From contig NZ_LMBX01000018.1 in the NCBI RefSeq assembly GCF_001439605.1, positions 43,911-107,910 of the forward strand: 64,000 nucleotides of DNA, written 5' to 3'. A program made the translations under genes and the position numbers. The notes below the pieces were generated by a model. The model was not told the DNA's origin and ran no database searches. It saw nothing but the letters and a program-made list of their open reading frames with translations. Shown one piece after another: positions 35,926 through 45,244 of this stretch (position 1 is the first letter of the stretch; each line of letters starts with the position of its first letter). Source of the DNA: Cytobacillus praedii (GTDB taxonomy: Bacteria > Bacillota > Bacilli > Bacillales > Cytobacillaceae).

Positions 35926-35951
35926 AGAGAAGGCATCTTCAATACCTTCTC
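35926..35951 (-). terminator. minus-strand terminator upstream of defB
   Basis: GAGAAGG/CCTTCTC stem; on the minus strand it is followed by TTTTTATT. It probably ends transcription from the YjcZ-like gene. Confidence 0.65.
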
Positions 35952-35954
35952 AAA

Positions 35955-36110
35955 AAATAAAATGTCCAGAGTCTAAAGCGCCTTTGGACGCCTATCTCCT
36001 TCTGTGATAAATCAATCATCACTTGCATTAAAGCTCTTCAGATTTACTTTAGGAACTGCTGAGGTGGGGTCGGTCTGTCCGTATAGGTTCTAATCAAGAA
36101 AATTTCGCTT
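35955..36110. other. intergenic stretch, possibly a decayed repeat
   Basis: About 155 nt between the terminator and the YjcZ-like gene. AGCGCC and GGACGCC near the left end and the GC-richer GAGGTGGGGTCGGTCTGTCC toward the right recall the dispersed repeats elsewhere in the window, but no clear termini or stems remain. Confidence 0.25.
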
Positions 36111-36113
36111 ATC

Positions 36114-36254
36114 TTAGCACCAGCAAGAACAGCCAACAATAATGAGTAAAATGAATAGGACGACAATTAACGCAAATCCTCTGCCAAATCCAGTGCCACA
36201 ACCTGCATACCCAGGATTGCAGCAGCCATAACCATATCCGCCATATCCGTACAT
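36114..36254 (-). CDS. YjcZ family small membrane protein
   Basis: 46 residues: a glycine/tyrosine/cysteine-rich head ([18 protein letters not shown]), then one membrane helix with [15 protein letters not shown] and a cysteine-rich end C-S-C-W-C. The helix is the hallmark of the YjcZ/YhdX group of tiny sporulation proteins of Bacillaceae. ATG with GGGAGG 8 nt upstream. The five cysteines plus tyrosines would suit a spore-coat or forespore membrane role, but that is inference. Confidence 0.8.
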   Translation of the reverse strand: MYGYGGYGYGCCNPGYAGCGTGFGRGFALIVVLFILLIIVGCSCWC

Positions 36255-36511
36255 GAGGATAACCTCCCTAAGTGTTATAGGTTAATCGTCTATATGCCTT
36301 TATTCTTTTTAGACGATTAATATAGCCTATGTATCATGATTTTTTTATGTGTAGGCCACTGCCTATGTCATAAATGAAAAGATGAAGAATAAAATATTAA
36401 AATAGGACAAGTCTACCAAATCACTTAGATGGTGCTAGAATAAAGAGATTATTGCTAATAATAGATACAACCTATATAGTAAGGGTTGTAATTAGTTAAG
36501 GAGGTTAAAAT

Positions 36512-37180
36512 GTGTCAATTTCCCGCAAAAGCTGCCTTTTTTTCGTAATTATTATGGGCATCTTTTTATTATCAGGCTGCTTTAATAAATCAACACCGGT
36601 TGATAAAATTTATGATGTCCTTGAAAAAGTTGTATCCACTGAAGATGTTTTTAAAGATCAGCAGGAGCCGCTTATCGAATTAGAAAAACAGGAAAAGGAA
36701 ATTTACGATAAAATCATCTCATTAGGAATGAAAGAAGTTAATGAGATAAATCGACTCTCGGACCAGGCGATAGCCATTGTGGATAAACGTAAGGACCATA
36801 TGAATAAGGAGCAAGAGAGCATTGCCGATTCACAAAAGGAGTTTAATAAGACACTGCCGCTTATTAATGAAATAGAGGAAACGGCTTTGAAAGCAAAAGC
36901 ACAAAAATTATATGATTCAATGACTGAACGATATAAAATTCATGATGAATTATACAAACACTATCTAGAAGGGGTAAAACTAGATAGAGAACTGTATCTT
37001 ATGTTTAAAAAGGAAGACCTCCAACTAGAACAGCTGGATGCTCAAATTACAAAAATTAATGAAATTTATGCAGAAATCATAGAAGAAAATAAAGAATTCA
37101 ATGATAAAACGAAAGAGTATAATGATGCGAAACTATCCTTCTATAAAGAGTCAGGCTTAAAGATTAAAACAAAAGAATAA
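36512..37180 (+). CDS. ykyA: YkyA, helical lipoprotein
   Basis: 222 residues. Lipobox L-S-G-C with cysteine at residue 23 after a hydrophobic run, then an almost entirely helical, charged mature part (about 40-215) predicted as coiled coil. B. subtilis YkyA, in the same place before pdhA, is a lipoprotein of unknown function. GTG start, 7 nt after AGGAGG; the overlapping ATG is out of frame. Monocistronic, ended by a hairpin, so not part of the pdh transcript. Confidence 0.88.
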   Translation: MSISRKSCLFFVIIMGIFLLSGCFNKSTPVDKIYDVLEKVVSTEDVFKDQQEPLIELEKQEKEIYDKIISLGMKEVNEINRLSDQAIAIVDKRKDHMNKEQESIADSQKEFNKTLPLINEIEETALKAKAQKLYDSMTERYKIHDELYKHYLEGVKLDRELYLMFKKEDLQLEQLDAQITKINEIYAEIIEENKEFNDKTKEYNDAKLSFYKESGLKIKTKE

Positions 37181-37189
37181 AATTATCCC

Positions 37190-37224
37190 GGTCAGCTTCA
37201 AAATGATGCTGACTTTTTTGTTTT
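37190..37224 (+). terminator. intrinsic terminator after ykyA
   Basis: GGTCAGC/GCTGACT with an 11-nt loop, then TTTTTT. Confidence 0.75.
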
Positions 37225-37469
37225 TCAATCCTTATAAACATTTTTTGAAAATAATGATGATTACTATTTTTCTATTAAAGTGTTATAACACATAAGGTGA
37301 TTTCTTCAGTTTTTTATAGAACAGGAATTTTCATTCGATAATACAGTCTCTAAAAATTATGCTCATTTTAAAAATGTGTTAATGTTGAAAAACAATTATA
37401 TTAAGGTATCGCAGTGTGTTTTTTTTGTGTGAATAATAAGAATCATTAAGAAAATGTGTATCAATTTAG

Positions 37470-37498
37470 TTGCAAAATATATTAATACAGAATATGAT
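37470..37498 (+). promoter_or_regulatory. candidate sigma-A promoter of pdhABCD
   Basis: TTGCAA (37470-37475), 17-nt spacer, TATGAT (37493-37498). Would give a leader of about 190 nt. This is the best-looking pair in the 510-nt gap before pdhA. Confidence 0.45.
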
Positions 37499-37590
37499 GA
37501 TAATGGATATATAAATATAGGCGTTTATTATGGAAGAATGAAATCTAGTTAATGCGGTATTAAGAAAAGAATACTGATGGAAGGTTTTTT

Positions 37591-37605
37591 CTTTAAGCGT
37601 TTTCT
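37591..37605 (+). promoter_or_regulatory. cre-like site in the pdhA leader
   Basis: CTTTAAGCGTTTTCT fits the cre pattern except at the first two informative positions. If real, CcpA bound here, downstream of the promoter, would act as a roadblock. Tentative. Confidence 0.3.
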
Positions 37606-37645
37606 AATTTAACTTCATTTTGGGCAACCTAGAATCTGTGAATGA

Positions 37646-38809
<1,164 letters not shown>

Positions 38810-38812
38810 GCC

Positions 38813-39790
38813 ATGGCGCAAATGACTATGATTCAAGCAATTACTGATGCACTACGCACTGAATTGCGAAATGATCCGAATGTATTAGTATTCGGTGAAG
38901 ACGTAGGCGTAAACGGCGGAGTATTCCGTGCAACCGAAGGTCTTCAAAATGAATTTGGTGAAGAGCGTGTATTTGATACTCCTTTAGCTGAATCAGGAAT
39001 CGGCGGCTTAGCAGTTGGGCTTGGATTACAAGGCTATCGTCCAGTTCCGGAAATTCAATTCTTTGGATTCGTCTACGAAGTGATGGATTCAATTTCAGGT
39101 CAGCTTGCACGTATGCGCTATCGCTCAGGCGGCCGTTACCATTCACCAGTTACCATTCGTTCACCATTTGGGGGAGGCGTACATACCCCTGAAATGCATG
39201 CAGATAGCTTAGAAGGATTAATGGCCCAACAGCCTGGTCTAAAAGTAGTTATTCCTTCCACACCGTATGATGCGAAGGGGCTATTGATTTCTGCGATTCG
39301 TGATAATGATCCAGTTATTTACTTGGAGCACATGAAGTTATATCGTTCTTTCCGTCAAGAGGTACCTGAAGAGGAATATACCATTCCATTAGGCAAAGCG
39401 GATATTAAGCGTGAAGGTAAGGATTTATCAATTATTACGTACGGTGCAATGGTGCATGAATCCCTAAAGGCAGCCGAAGAGCTTGAAAAAGAAGGATACT
39501 CTGCTGAAGTTATTGATTTACGTACGGTTTCTCCGATTGATATAGAGACAATTATTTCTTCTGTTGAAAAAACAGGACGTGCTATTGTTGTACAGGAAGC
39601 ACAAAAACAAGCTGGGATTGCTGCAAACGTAGTAGCGGAAATCAATGATCGTGCCATTCTTAGTCTTGAAGCGCCTGTATTGCGAGTGGCGGCTCCAGAT
39701 ACAGTGTTTGCTTTCCCGCAAGCTGAAACGGTTTGGCTGCCAAATTACAAGGATATTATTGAAACAGGTAAAAAGGTTCTGAATTTCTAA
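38813..39790 (+). CDS. pdhB: pyruvate dehydrogenase E1 component, beta subunit
   Basis: 325 residues, family length. The N-terminal pyrimidine-binding transketolase domain ([22 protein letters not shown]) and the C-terminal transketolase domain ([10 protein letters not shown]) are complete. Forms the alpha2-beta2 E1 heterotetramer. Start ATG follows AAAGGAGTCG. A 110-nt gap with a large hairpin separates it from pdhC. Confidence 0.97.
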   Translation: MAQMTMIQAITDALRTELRNDPNVLVFGEDVGVNGGVFRATEGLQNEFGEERVFDTPLAESGIGGLAVGLGLQGYRPVPEIQFFGFVYEVMDSISGQLARMRYRSGGRYHSPVTIRSPFGGGVHTPEMHADSLEGLMAQQPGLKVVIPSTPYDAKGLLISAIRDNDPVIYLEHMKLYRSFRQEVPEEEYTIPLGKADIKREGKDLSIITYGAMVHESLKAAEELEKEGYSAEVIDLRTVSPIDIETIISSVEKTGRAIVVQEAQKQAGIAANVVAEINDRAILSLEAPVLRVAAPDTVFAFPQAETVWLPNYKDIIETGKKVLNF

Positions 39791-39800
39791 TAGATTTAAT

Positions 39801-39858
39801 AGTCGGAAAGAGGAATGGGGGATAAATCGGCAAATTCGCCGATTTACTCTATTCTGAC
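39801..39858 (+). promoter_or_regulatory. stem-loop in the pdhB-pdhC intergenic region
   Basis: Inner stem TAAATCGGC (39823-39831) with GCCGATTTA (39838-39846), 6-nt loop; outer segment AGTCGGAA..AGAG pairs imperfectly with CTCTATTCTGAC. No T tract follows. It probably sets mRNA processing or segmental stability inside the operon. Confidence 0.55.
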
Positions 39859-39900
39859 ATTTGATCGCTAACATCTAGCAAAGTAGGAGGTTGATTCCAA

Positions 39901-41220
39901 GTGTCATTTGAATTTAAATTACCTGACATTGGTGAAGGTATACACGAAGGTGAAATCGTTAAATGGTTTGTAAAATCTGGCGATAAAGTTCAAGAAGATG
40001 ACGTCCTGTGTGAAGTGCAAAACGATAAAGCTGTCGTTGAAATTCCTTCTCCAGTTGCAGGGACCGTTGAAGAAATAAAGGTAGGAGAAGGAACTGTTGC
40101 AACAGTAGGGCAAGTGCTTATTACTTTTGATGCACCTGGATACGAAAATTTGAAATTTAAAGGTGACGAAGAAGCGCATGAAAGTAAAGAAACAGCTCCA
40201 GAATTAAATAATCAGGATGCACCGAAGCAAGAAACACCGAAGCAGGAAACTGCTAATGTGACAACAGCTCCTGTTGAAGCTGATTCTACTCGCCGGATTA
40301 TCGCCATGCCATCTGTACGAAAATATGCCCGCGATAATGGTGTTGATATTCATCAGGTTGCAGGCAGTGGGAAAAATGGCCGTGTGGTAAAAGCGGATAT
40401 TGATTCTTTCTTAAATGGCGGTACTGTCGTTCAATCTAAAGAAACATCTGAACAGGAAGCTGCTGCACCACAGGAGTCAAAAGCACCGCAAGCTTCAAAA
40501 GCAATCCCTCAAGGGCAGTATCCTGAAACGCGTGAGAAAATGAGCGGCATTCGCAAAGCAATTGCAAAAGCGATGGTAAATTCCAAGCATACAGCTCCTC
40601 ACGTTACATTAATGGATGAAGTAGATGTAACAAAGCTTGTAGCTCATCGTAAGAAGTTTAAAGAGGTAGCTGCGAGCAAGGGCATTAAACTAACATTCCT
40701 TCCTTATGTTGTGAAGGCATTAACTAGCGCATTACGAGAATTCCCAACATTGAATACTTCGATCGATGATGAAGCTAGTGAAATTATTCAGAAACACTAT
40801 TATAATATTGGTATTGCGGCAGATACAGATAAAGGATTACTAGTACCTGTAATTAAAGATGCTGATCGCAAATCTACATTTTCTATTTCAAATGAAATAA
40901 ATGAACTTGCTACTAAAGCTCGTGAAGGCAAGCTTGCTCCAGATGAGATGAAAGGTGCTTCATGCACGATCACAAATATTGGATCGGCTGGCGGCCAATG
41001 GTTTACACCGGTCATAAATCAACCTGAAGTAGCTATCTTAGGAATTGGGCGCATCGCTGAGAAACCAGTTGTAAAAGATGGTGAAATTGTGGCTGCACCA
41101 GTTCTTGCTTTATCTTTAAGCTTTGATCATCGTATAATTGATGGTGCAACAGCTCAAAATGCTTTGAATCATATTAAACGTTTATTAAACGATCCAGAAC
41201 TATTGTTAATGGAGGCTTAA
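39901..41220 (+). CDS. pdhC: pyruvate dehydrogenase E2, dihydrolipoamide acetyltransferase
   Basis: 439 residues. One lipoyl domain (1-78) with the lipoyl lysine K43 in V-Q-N-D-K-A-V-V-E; a Pro/Gln/Ala/Glu-rich linker; the E1/E3-binding domain (about 136-171, [15 protein letters not shown]); a second linker; and the catalytic domain (about 210-439) with [10 protein letters not shown] near the end, whose His and Asp are catalytic. It forms the core of the complex. Start GTG 9 nt after TAGGAGG. Confidence 0.97.
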   Translation: MSFEFKLPDIGEGIHEGEIVKWFVKSGDKVQEDDVLCEVQNDKAVVEIPSPVAGTVEEIKVGEGTVATVGQVLITFDAPGYENLKFKGDEEAHESKETAPELNNQDAPKQETPKQETANVTTAPVEADSTRRIIAMPSVRKYARDNGVDIHQVAGSGKNGRVVKADIDSFLNGGTVVQSKETSEQEAAAPQESKAPQASKAIPQGQYPETREKMSGIRKAIAKAMVNSKHTAPHVTLMDEVDVTKLVAHRKKFKEVAASKGIKLTFLPYVVKALTSALREFPTLNTSIDDEASEIIQKHYYNIGIAADTDKGLLVPVIKDADRKSTFSISNEINELATKAREGKLAPDEMKGASCTITNIGSAGGQWFTPVINQPEVAILGIGRIAEKPVVKDGEIVAAPVLALSLSFDHRIIDGATAQNALNHIKRLLNDPELLLMEA

Positions 41221-41223
41221 AAA

Positions 41224-42633
41224 ATGGTAGTAGGAGATTTTCCAATCGAAACAGATACGATTGTCATCGGTTCAGGCCCTGGTGGGTATGTTGCTGCAAT
41301 ACGTGCAGCTCAGCTTGGCCAAAAGGTGACGATTGTCGAAAAGGCAACCCTAGGCGGAGTATGTTTAAACGTTGGCTGTATCCCATCAAAAGCATTAATT
41401 TCTGCAGGACACCGGTATGAAAATGCGAAGCATTCAGAATCAATGGGTATCATTGCTGAGAATGTCAAAGTGGATTTCTCAAAGGTACAAGAGTTTAAAG
41501 CAGGAGTAGTAAAAAAGCTTACTGGCGGAGTCGAAGGCCTATTAAAAGGCAACAAGGTTGACATTGTTAGTGGAGAAGCTTACTTTGTAGACGCGAATAC
41601 ACTTCGTGTGATGGATGAAAATTCAGCACAAACCTATACATTTAAGCACGCAATTATTGCAACTGGCTCAAGACCTATCGAGCTTCCGGTATTTAAATAT
41701 GGAAAGCGTGTGCTTGACTCAACAGGTGCACTGGCGCTTCAAGAAATACCGAAAAAAATCGTTGTTATTGGCGGCGGTGTAATCGGGATAGAATTGGGCG
41801 GTGCTTATGCTAGCTTTGGATCAGAGGTAACTATTTTAGAAGGTGCGGATGATATCCTTGTTGGCTTTGAGAAGCAAATGACTTCACTCGTAAAACGTAA
41901 ACTGAAGAAAAAAGGCGCCGAAATCGTTACGAAAGCACTTGCTAAAGGTGTAGAAGAAAATGAAAATGGCGTTACAGTTAAGTATGAAGTAAAAGGCGAA
42001 GAAATATCAGTTGAAGCTGATTATGTATTTGTCATGGTTGGCCGCCGTCCTAATACAGATGAATTAGGATTAGAGCAAGCAGGCATTAAAATGACCGACC
42101 GCGGAATCATTGAGATTGATAAGCAATGCCGCACAAATGTAAGTAATGTATTTGCTATAGGCGATATTGTTCAAGGTCCTCAATTAGCACATAAAGCTTC
42201 CTATGAGGGGAAAATCGCTGCAGAGGTTATATCTGGCCATCATTCAGAAATTGACTATTTAGGTATTCCGGCAGTAGTATTCTCTGATCCAGAACTTGCT
42301 TCTGTTGGTTATACGGAAAGTCAAGCAAAAGAGGAAGGCATTGAGGCAACGACTGCGAAATTCCCATTTGCAGCAAACGGCCGTGCACTTGCTTTAGATG
42401 CAACAGATGGCTTCGTTAAGCTTGTTACTAGAAAAGAAGATGGATTAATAATTGGTGCTCAAATTGCAGGTGCCAATGCCTCAGATATGATTGCAGAGTT
42501 AGGTTTAGCAATTGAATCGGGCATGACTGCAGAGGACTTAGCTATGACCATTCATGCTCACCCAACATTAGGTGAAATATCTATGGAAGCTGCAGAGGTT
42601 GCACTAGGCACTCCAATCCATATCGTAAAATAA
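41224..42633 (+). CDS. pdhD: dihydrolipoamide dehydrogenase (E3)
   Basis: 469 residues. FAD-binding G-S-G-P-G-G-Y near residue 16, redox disulfide [16 protein letters not shown]-binding G-G-G-V-I-G-I-E, second FAD block F-A-I-G-D-I-V, and the C-terminal H-A-H-P-T-L-G-E with the catalytic histidine of the partner subunit. Reoxidises the lipoyl group with NAD+. Start ATG 3 nt after the pdhC stop with TGGAGG overlapping its end. A perfect terminator follows. Confidence 0.97.
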   Translation: MVVGDFPIETDTIVIGSGPGGYVAAIRAAQLGQKVTIVEKATLGGVCLNVGCIPSKALISAGHRYENAKHSESMGIIAENVKVDFSKVQEFKAGVVKKLTGGVEGLLKGNKVDIVSGEAYFVDANTLRVMDENSAQTYTFKHAIIATGSRPIELPVFKYGKRVLDSTGALALQEIPKKIVVIGGGVIGIELGGAYASFGSEVTILEGADDILVGFEKQMTSLVKRKLKKKGAEIVTKALAKGVEENENGVTVKYEVKGEEISVEADYVFVMVGRRPNTDELGLEQAGIKMTDRGIIEIDKQCRTNVSNVFAIGDIVQGPQLAHKASYEGKIAAEVISGHHSEIDYLGIPAVVFSDPELASVGYTESQAKEEGIEATTAKFPFAANGRALALDATDGFVKLVTRKEDGLIIGAQIAGANASDMIAELGLAIESGMTAEDLAMTIHAHPTLGEISMEAAEVALGTPIHIVK

Positions 42634-42634
42634 A

Positions 42635-42667
42635 AAAAGCTCCAGACAAATTTTGTCTGGAGCTTTT
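42635..42667. terminator. bidirectional terminator, pdhABCD / slp
   Basis: 16-bp stem AAAAGCTCCAGACAAA pairing with TTTGTCTGGAGCTTTT, with T-rich tails on both strands. Confidence 0.9.
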
Positions 42668-43043
42668 ATTTATTCTTCAAGGCTGTATAAAGCGGCTCTA
42701 AAATTTGATCTTTAGTGGTCTCACCTTTAATCGCAACCACAATTTTTCCTTTATAAACGAGTAAGATAGCAGGGCAGCGATCAATGTCAAATTGATCATA
42801 GTATTTTTTTGCATTTGCTGCTGTAATAATCTTCATATTTTTTATATCAATTGGAAATTCTTTTTTCAGCTCAATAATCGCATCATAATAAGAAACTTCC
42901 TGTTCATATGCTTGGTCATCCGTGAAAAATATGAGCTGTTTTGTGTTTTGATCGATTTTTAAGTCTTCCTTCAAGTCAACATGGGTACATGAGGAGGTTA
43001 TAAAAAGAAGAGAGGCGATGAATAATAATGGCAACCCTTTCAT
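42666..43043 (-). CDS. slp: small lipoprotein (Slp-like)
   Basis: 125 residues. Signal peptide with lipobox T-S-S-C (cysteine 19), then a domain of about 100 residues containing K-Q-L-I-F-F-T-D-D, C-P-A-I-L-L-V-Y and V-V-A-I-K-G-E-T, consistent with a thioredoxin-like fold but with only a single cysteine. Length and position after pdhD correspond to B. subtilis slp, a small peptidoglycan-associated lipoprotein; the name rests mainly on that position. Confidence 0.65.
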   Translation of the reverse strand: MKGLPLLFIASLLFITSSCTHVDLKEDLKIDQNTKQLIFFTDDQAYEQEVSYYDAIIELKKEFPIDIKNMKIITAANAKKYYDQFDIDRCPAILLVYKGKIVVAIKGETTKDQILEPLYTALKNK

Positions 43044-43257
43044 AATCTATTCCCCACCTTGCTTATTAAATAAATAAAATGAATATTTTCTCACTTTTTT
43101 TGAACAAATTATGATTATTTTATCATATGAAAAATAACAAATAGCCCTTGTCACCTAAATGTTACAGAAATGAAAAATAAGATTTTCCTTTTCTACATAT
43201 ATTACAAATACAAGCTATTTTAGAGGAAAAGATATTGACATATCTGGTGGTGAGAGT

Positions 43258-43509
43258 ATGAAAACTTATACTGCGTTGCTTTTACAGCTTATTATCTGGA
43301 GTGGGTACACTTTTATAGAATGGTTATCTAGATATGATCAGCTTTTATATAAAGTATTAATGTTTTTTGTGTTTTTTTATATTGCCATTATTATAGGAAA
43401 TACAATTATGAAATCTGTTAAAAAAACTTTATTTATTACTTCTTTAAGTTTAACTTTATACGCGTCCTTTCATTTCACTATGGCATTTTTAAATGGTAAG
43501 TTCTTTTAA
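43258..43509 (+). CDS. small membrane protein (83 aa)
   Basis: 83 residues with three predicted membrane helices (about 5-20, 30-50, 57-75) and few charged residues. No family recognised. The ribosome binding site is GGTGGTGAG, and a hairpin follows the stop. It converges on the 113-aa membrane protein gene. Confidence 0.6.
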   Translation: MKTYTALLLQLIIWSGYTFIEWLSRYDQLLYKVLMFFVFFYIAIIIGNTIMKSVKKTLFITSLSLTLYASFHFTMAFLNGKFF

Positions 43510-43515
43510 ACATAA

Positions 43516-43541
43516 AAAAGAGCCTCAAAGCGGCTCTTTAA
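43516..43541. terminator. bidirectional terminator
   Basis: AAAGAGCC/GGCTCTTT with a 7-nt loop between two convergent membrane-protein genes. Confidence 0.8.
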
Positions 43542-43866
43542 TAGCTTTTCCTTTAAAAAATCTAGCGATGATACTGTAAATTGCAAAGATTAATAAATAA
43601 AAGCAGACGAAGGAAAAAATGAACGGGATGATTTTAAACTCTGTTTTCATCTCAAAAGGTGATTCAAACTTTATCTCAAGCGGGTAATGATTCTTACCGC
43701 TAGGAAGGGAAACTGTTTGTTCTGCATATGGAAAGGGTCCCCCAAAGGATAATTGCTGATTTAAGATTTGTGGCTGTGTTTCAAAATAGGAGTAAAAAAC
43801 GAAGGGAGATAGGAGTGTAATCCCTAGGCTGAATATCCCTGTGATAATTAATCTTGTTTTTAGCAT
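43525..43866 (-). CDS. two-helix membrane protein (113 aa)
   Basis: 113 residues: an N-terminal helix (about 7-27), an extracytoplasmic segment of about 50 residues with F-G-G-P-F-P-Y-A-E-Q, and a C-terminal helix (about 80-103) followed by a basic tail. No family recognised. ATG after GAGGTG. Its 3' end overlaps the shared terminator. Confidence 0.6.
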   Translation of the reverse strand: MLKTRLIITGIFSLGITLLSPFVFYSYFETQPQILNQQLSFGGPFPYAEQTVSLPSGKNHYPLEIKFESPFEMKTEFKIIPFIFSFVCFYLLIFAIYSIIARFFKGKAIKEPL

Positions 43867-43945
43867 GCATTCACCTCATTGCTGTTTTACTCGTATTAGA
43901 GCAAAATAGAAGAACAGCAATAAGCTGCTCTTCTATTTTTTATTC

Positions 43946-44380
43946 CTATTTTTTAGGATAAAAATACATGACACGGCCATTAAATAAATGTAATTCACCT
44001 TGCAGTTTTTTAGCTAAAAATCTGCAAAACTCATTTGCTTTGCCTTTGTCGCCAAATGTAGAGGATTCTGGGAGTGTAATTTGTATGTAAGTTTGCTCTT
44101 GTTCTATGCCATCCTCATTTATGGAAGTTTCTTTATCGACACCAAGTAAAATAATGTTGTAGCGATCATTTTCCGATTTTAGGTAAAACCATTTACCTTT
44201 TCCTTCCGGCATTTCTTTCATTTCATATGGAAATGCAGCCTCATTATAACTCCAGGCAACCTGACTTCCCGTTTTCGAAGTTATTTCTTTGAAATATTGA
44301 AATAATTCTTTTATGTCTTCAGTTGAAACGGTTTCTTTAGCTGATGAAGGCACGAGTTTTATATATGCATGACTTGCCAC
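43946..44380 (-). CDS. DUF1885-like protein
   Basis: About 144 residues beginning A-S-H-A-Y-I-K-L-V, with D-I-K-E-L-F-Q-Y-F-K-E-I-T-S-K-T-G and P-Y-E, consistent from memory with DUF1885, a soluble Bacillaceae family of unknown function. The start is uncertain: GTG at 44380 has GGGGGG at 7 nt, ATG at 44383 at 4 nt, and ATG at 44395 overlaps the G run. No signal peptide. Confidence 0.65.
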   Translation of the reverse strand: MASHAYIKLVPSSAKETVSTEDIKELFQYFKEITSKTGSQVAWSYNEAAFPYEMKEMPEGKGKWFYLKSENDRYNIILLGVDKETSINEDGIEQEQTYIQITLPESSTFGDKGKANEFCRFLAKKLQGELHLFNGRVMYFYPKK

Positions 44381-44535
44381 CATCCATCCCCCCATATCTT
44401 GTTTACTCTCCCTTTCATTCTAGCATTGATTAAAAACTTCTGACAACTTAATATGATGAATAATAAAAAATACTTGTAATTATACAAAAAAGAAATTATA
44501 ATAATATTCTAAATATTAAAAAAGGGAGGAGTAAT

Positions 44536-44835
44536 ATGAATCTATTTGATAAGCTATATGATGAGAATGAAAATGCCAAAGTTCGTTTTGTCGGCTTTAC
44601 AACCGAACAAGCCAGATATGATTTTGGGATTGTATTTACTAATCTTTTCTTTGGAAAGCCTCTAGTTGTTTGCATGCAAACTGGCCGCTCCACTCTCCTC
44701 GACCCTAAAGACCTCGATGACAAGGCGTATTTACAAAAAGTCTTTAAAATGGATACTCTCCATCAAGCGGAGGATTTAAGCGAATTCTTTAAAATTGCTC
44801 TCCCAAGCCCTTCCTTTGAGACTCAATATGAATAA
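44536..44835 (+). CDS. DUF3055-like protein
   Basis: 99 residues, M-N-L-F-D-K-L-Y-D-E then V-R-F-V-G-F-T-T-E-Q-A-R-Y-D-F-G-I-V and F-G-K-P-L-V-V-C-M-Q-T-G-R-S, resembling from memory the DUF3055 family of Bacillales. Soluble; function unknown. GGGAGGAG precedes the ATG by 5 nt. It lies just upstream of the SR1 locus on the same strand. Confidence 0.68.
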   Translation: MNLFDKLYDENENAKVRFVGFTTEQARYDFGIVFTNLFFGKPLVVCMQTGRSTLLDPKDLDDKAYLQKVFKMDTLHQAEDLSEFFKIALPSPSFETQYE

Positions 44836-44950
44836 GCTTGCTTGCTAAATCACTTTCTATTATATTTATGTCATACTATTTAACTGGCGTTTTCGAAGTT
44901 TAATATGGTGGTTCCCATTTTTTTCTTTTAATGAGTTATACAATTAGGGC

Positions 44951-44979
44951 TTGAAAAAACAATAATGTTATATTATTAT
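44951..44979 (+). promoter_or_regulatory. promoter of SR1
   Basis: TTGAAA (44951-44956), 17-nt spacer, TATTAT (44974-44979). The predicted start is near 44986. A cre-like ATAAAGCGCTTACA at 44993-45006 (12 of 14 positions of TGAAAGCGCTTACA) lies just inside the transcript. Confidence 0.6.
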
Positions 44980-45045
44980 TAACTTAAGGTTAATAAAGCG
45001 CTTACAATCCTTTGTGCGATAACTCATTGAAAAGGGGAATGGAAG

Positions 45046-45165
45046 ATGGGCACACTTGTATGCCAAACTTGTAATTCAACAATTGATCACTTCGAGGATG
45101 AAAAAGTAACAGTTCTATATTCAAAGTGTAATTGCTGTAATGATGATAAAAAAAAGAACAAATAA
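45046..45165 (+). CDS. sr1P: SR1P peptide, GapA-binding (39 aa)
   Basis: 39 residues, exactly the length of B. subtilis SR1P. The N-terminus M-G-T-L-V-C-Q-T-C-N, the middle F-E-D-E-K-V-T-V-L-Y and the cysteine cluster C-N-C-C match the family; the lysine-rich tail differs. In B. subtilis SR1P binds the glycolytic enzyme GapA and promotes its association with RNase J1. Ribosome binding site AAAGGGG. The cysteines suggest possible metal binding. Confidence 0.85.
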   Translation: MGTLVCQTCNSTIDHFEDEKVTVLYSKCNCCNDDKKKNK

Positions 45166-45203
45166 ACTTTTAATAAATGAATCAAACTTCATACTCAATA
45201 TGA

Positions 45204-45237
45204 GAGCCTTCCAGCAAAATGCGGAAGGCTCTTTTTT
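45204..45237. terminator. SR1 terminator, shared with speA
   Basis: GAGCCTTCC/GGAAGGCTC, 10-nt loop, then TTTTTT. Also terminator-like for speA, which stops at 45245. Confidence 0.88.
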
Positions 45238-45244
45238 ACCTTAT

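Larger units (their letters stand above)
44986..45237 (+). ncRNA. SR1-type dual-function small RNA
   Basis: A self-contained unit of about 250 nt: promoter, the 39-codon SR1P gene, and the terminator at 45204-45237. In B. subtilis SR1 (205 nt) lies between pdhD and speA, base-pairs with ahrC mRNA and encodes SR1P. Here it lies beside speA, separated from pdhD by slp and four small genes. Transcript ends are predicted from promoter and terminator only; complementarity to ahrC cannot be tested within the window. Confidence 0.75.

Noticed and set aside
42634..42700. SR1 RNA expected directly after pdhD
   Set aside because: Only a bidirectional terminator separates pdhD from slp; SR1 was found instead at 44986-45237.
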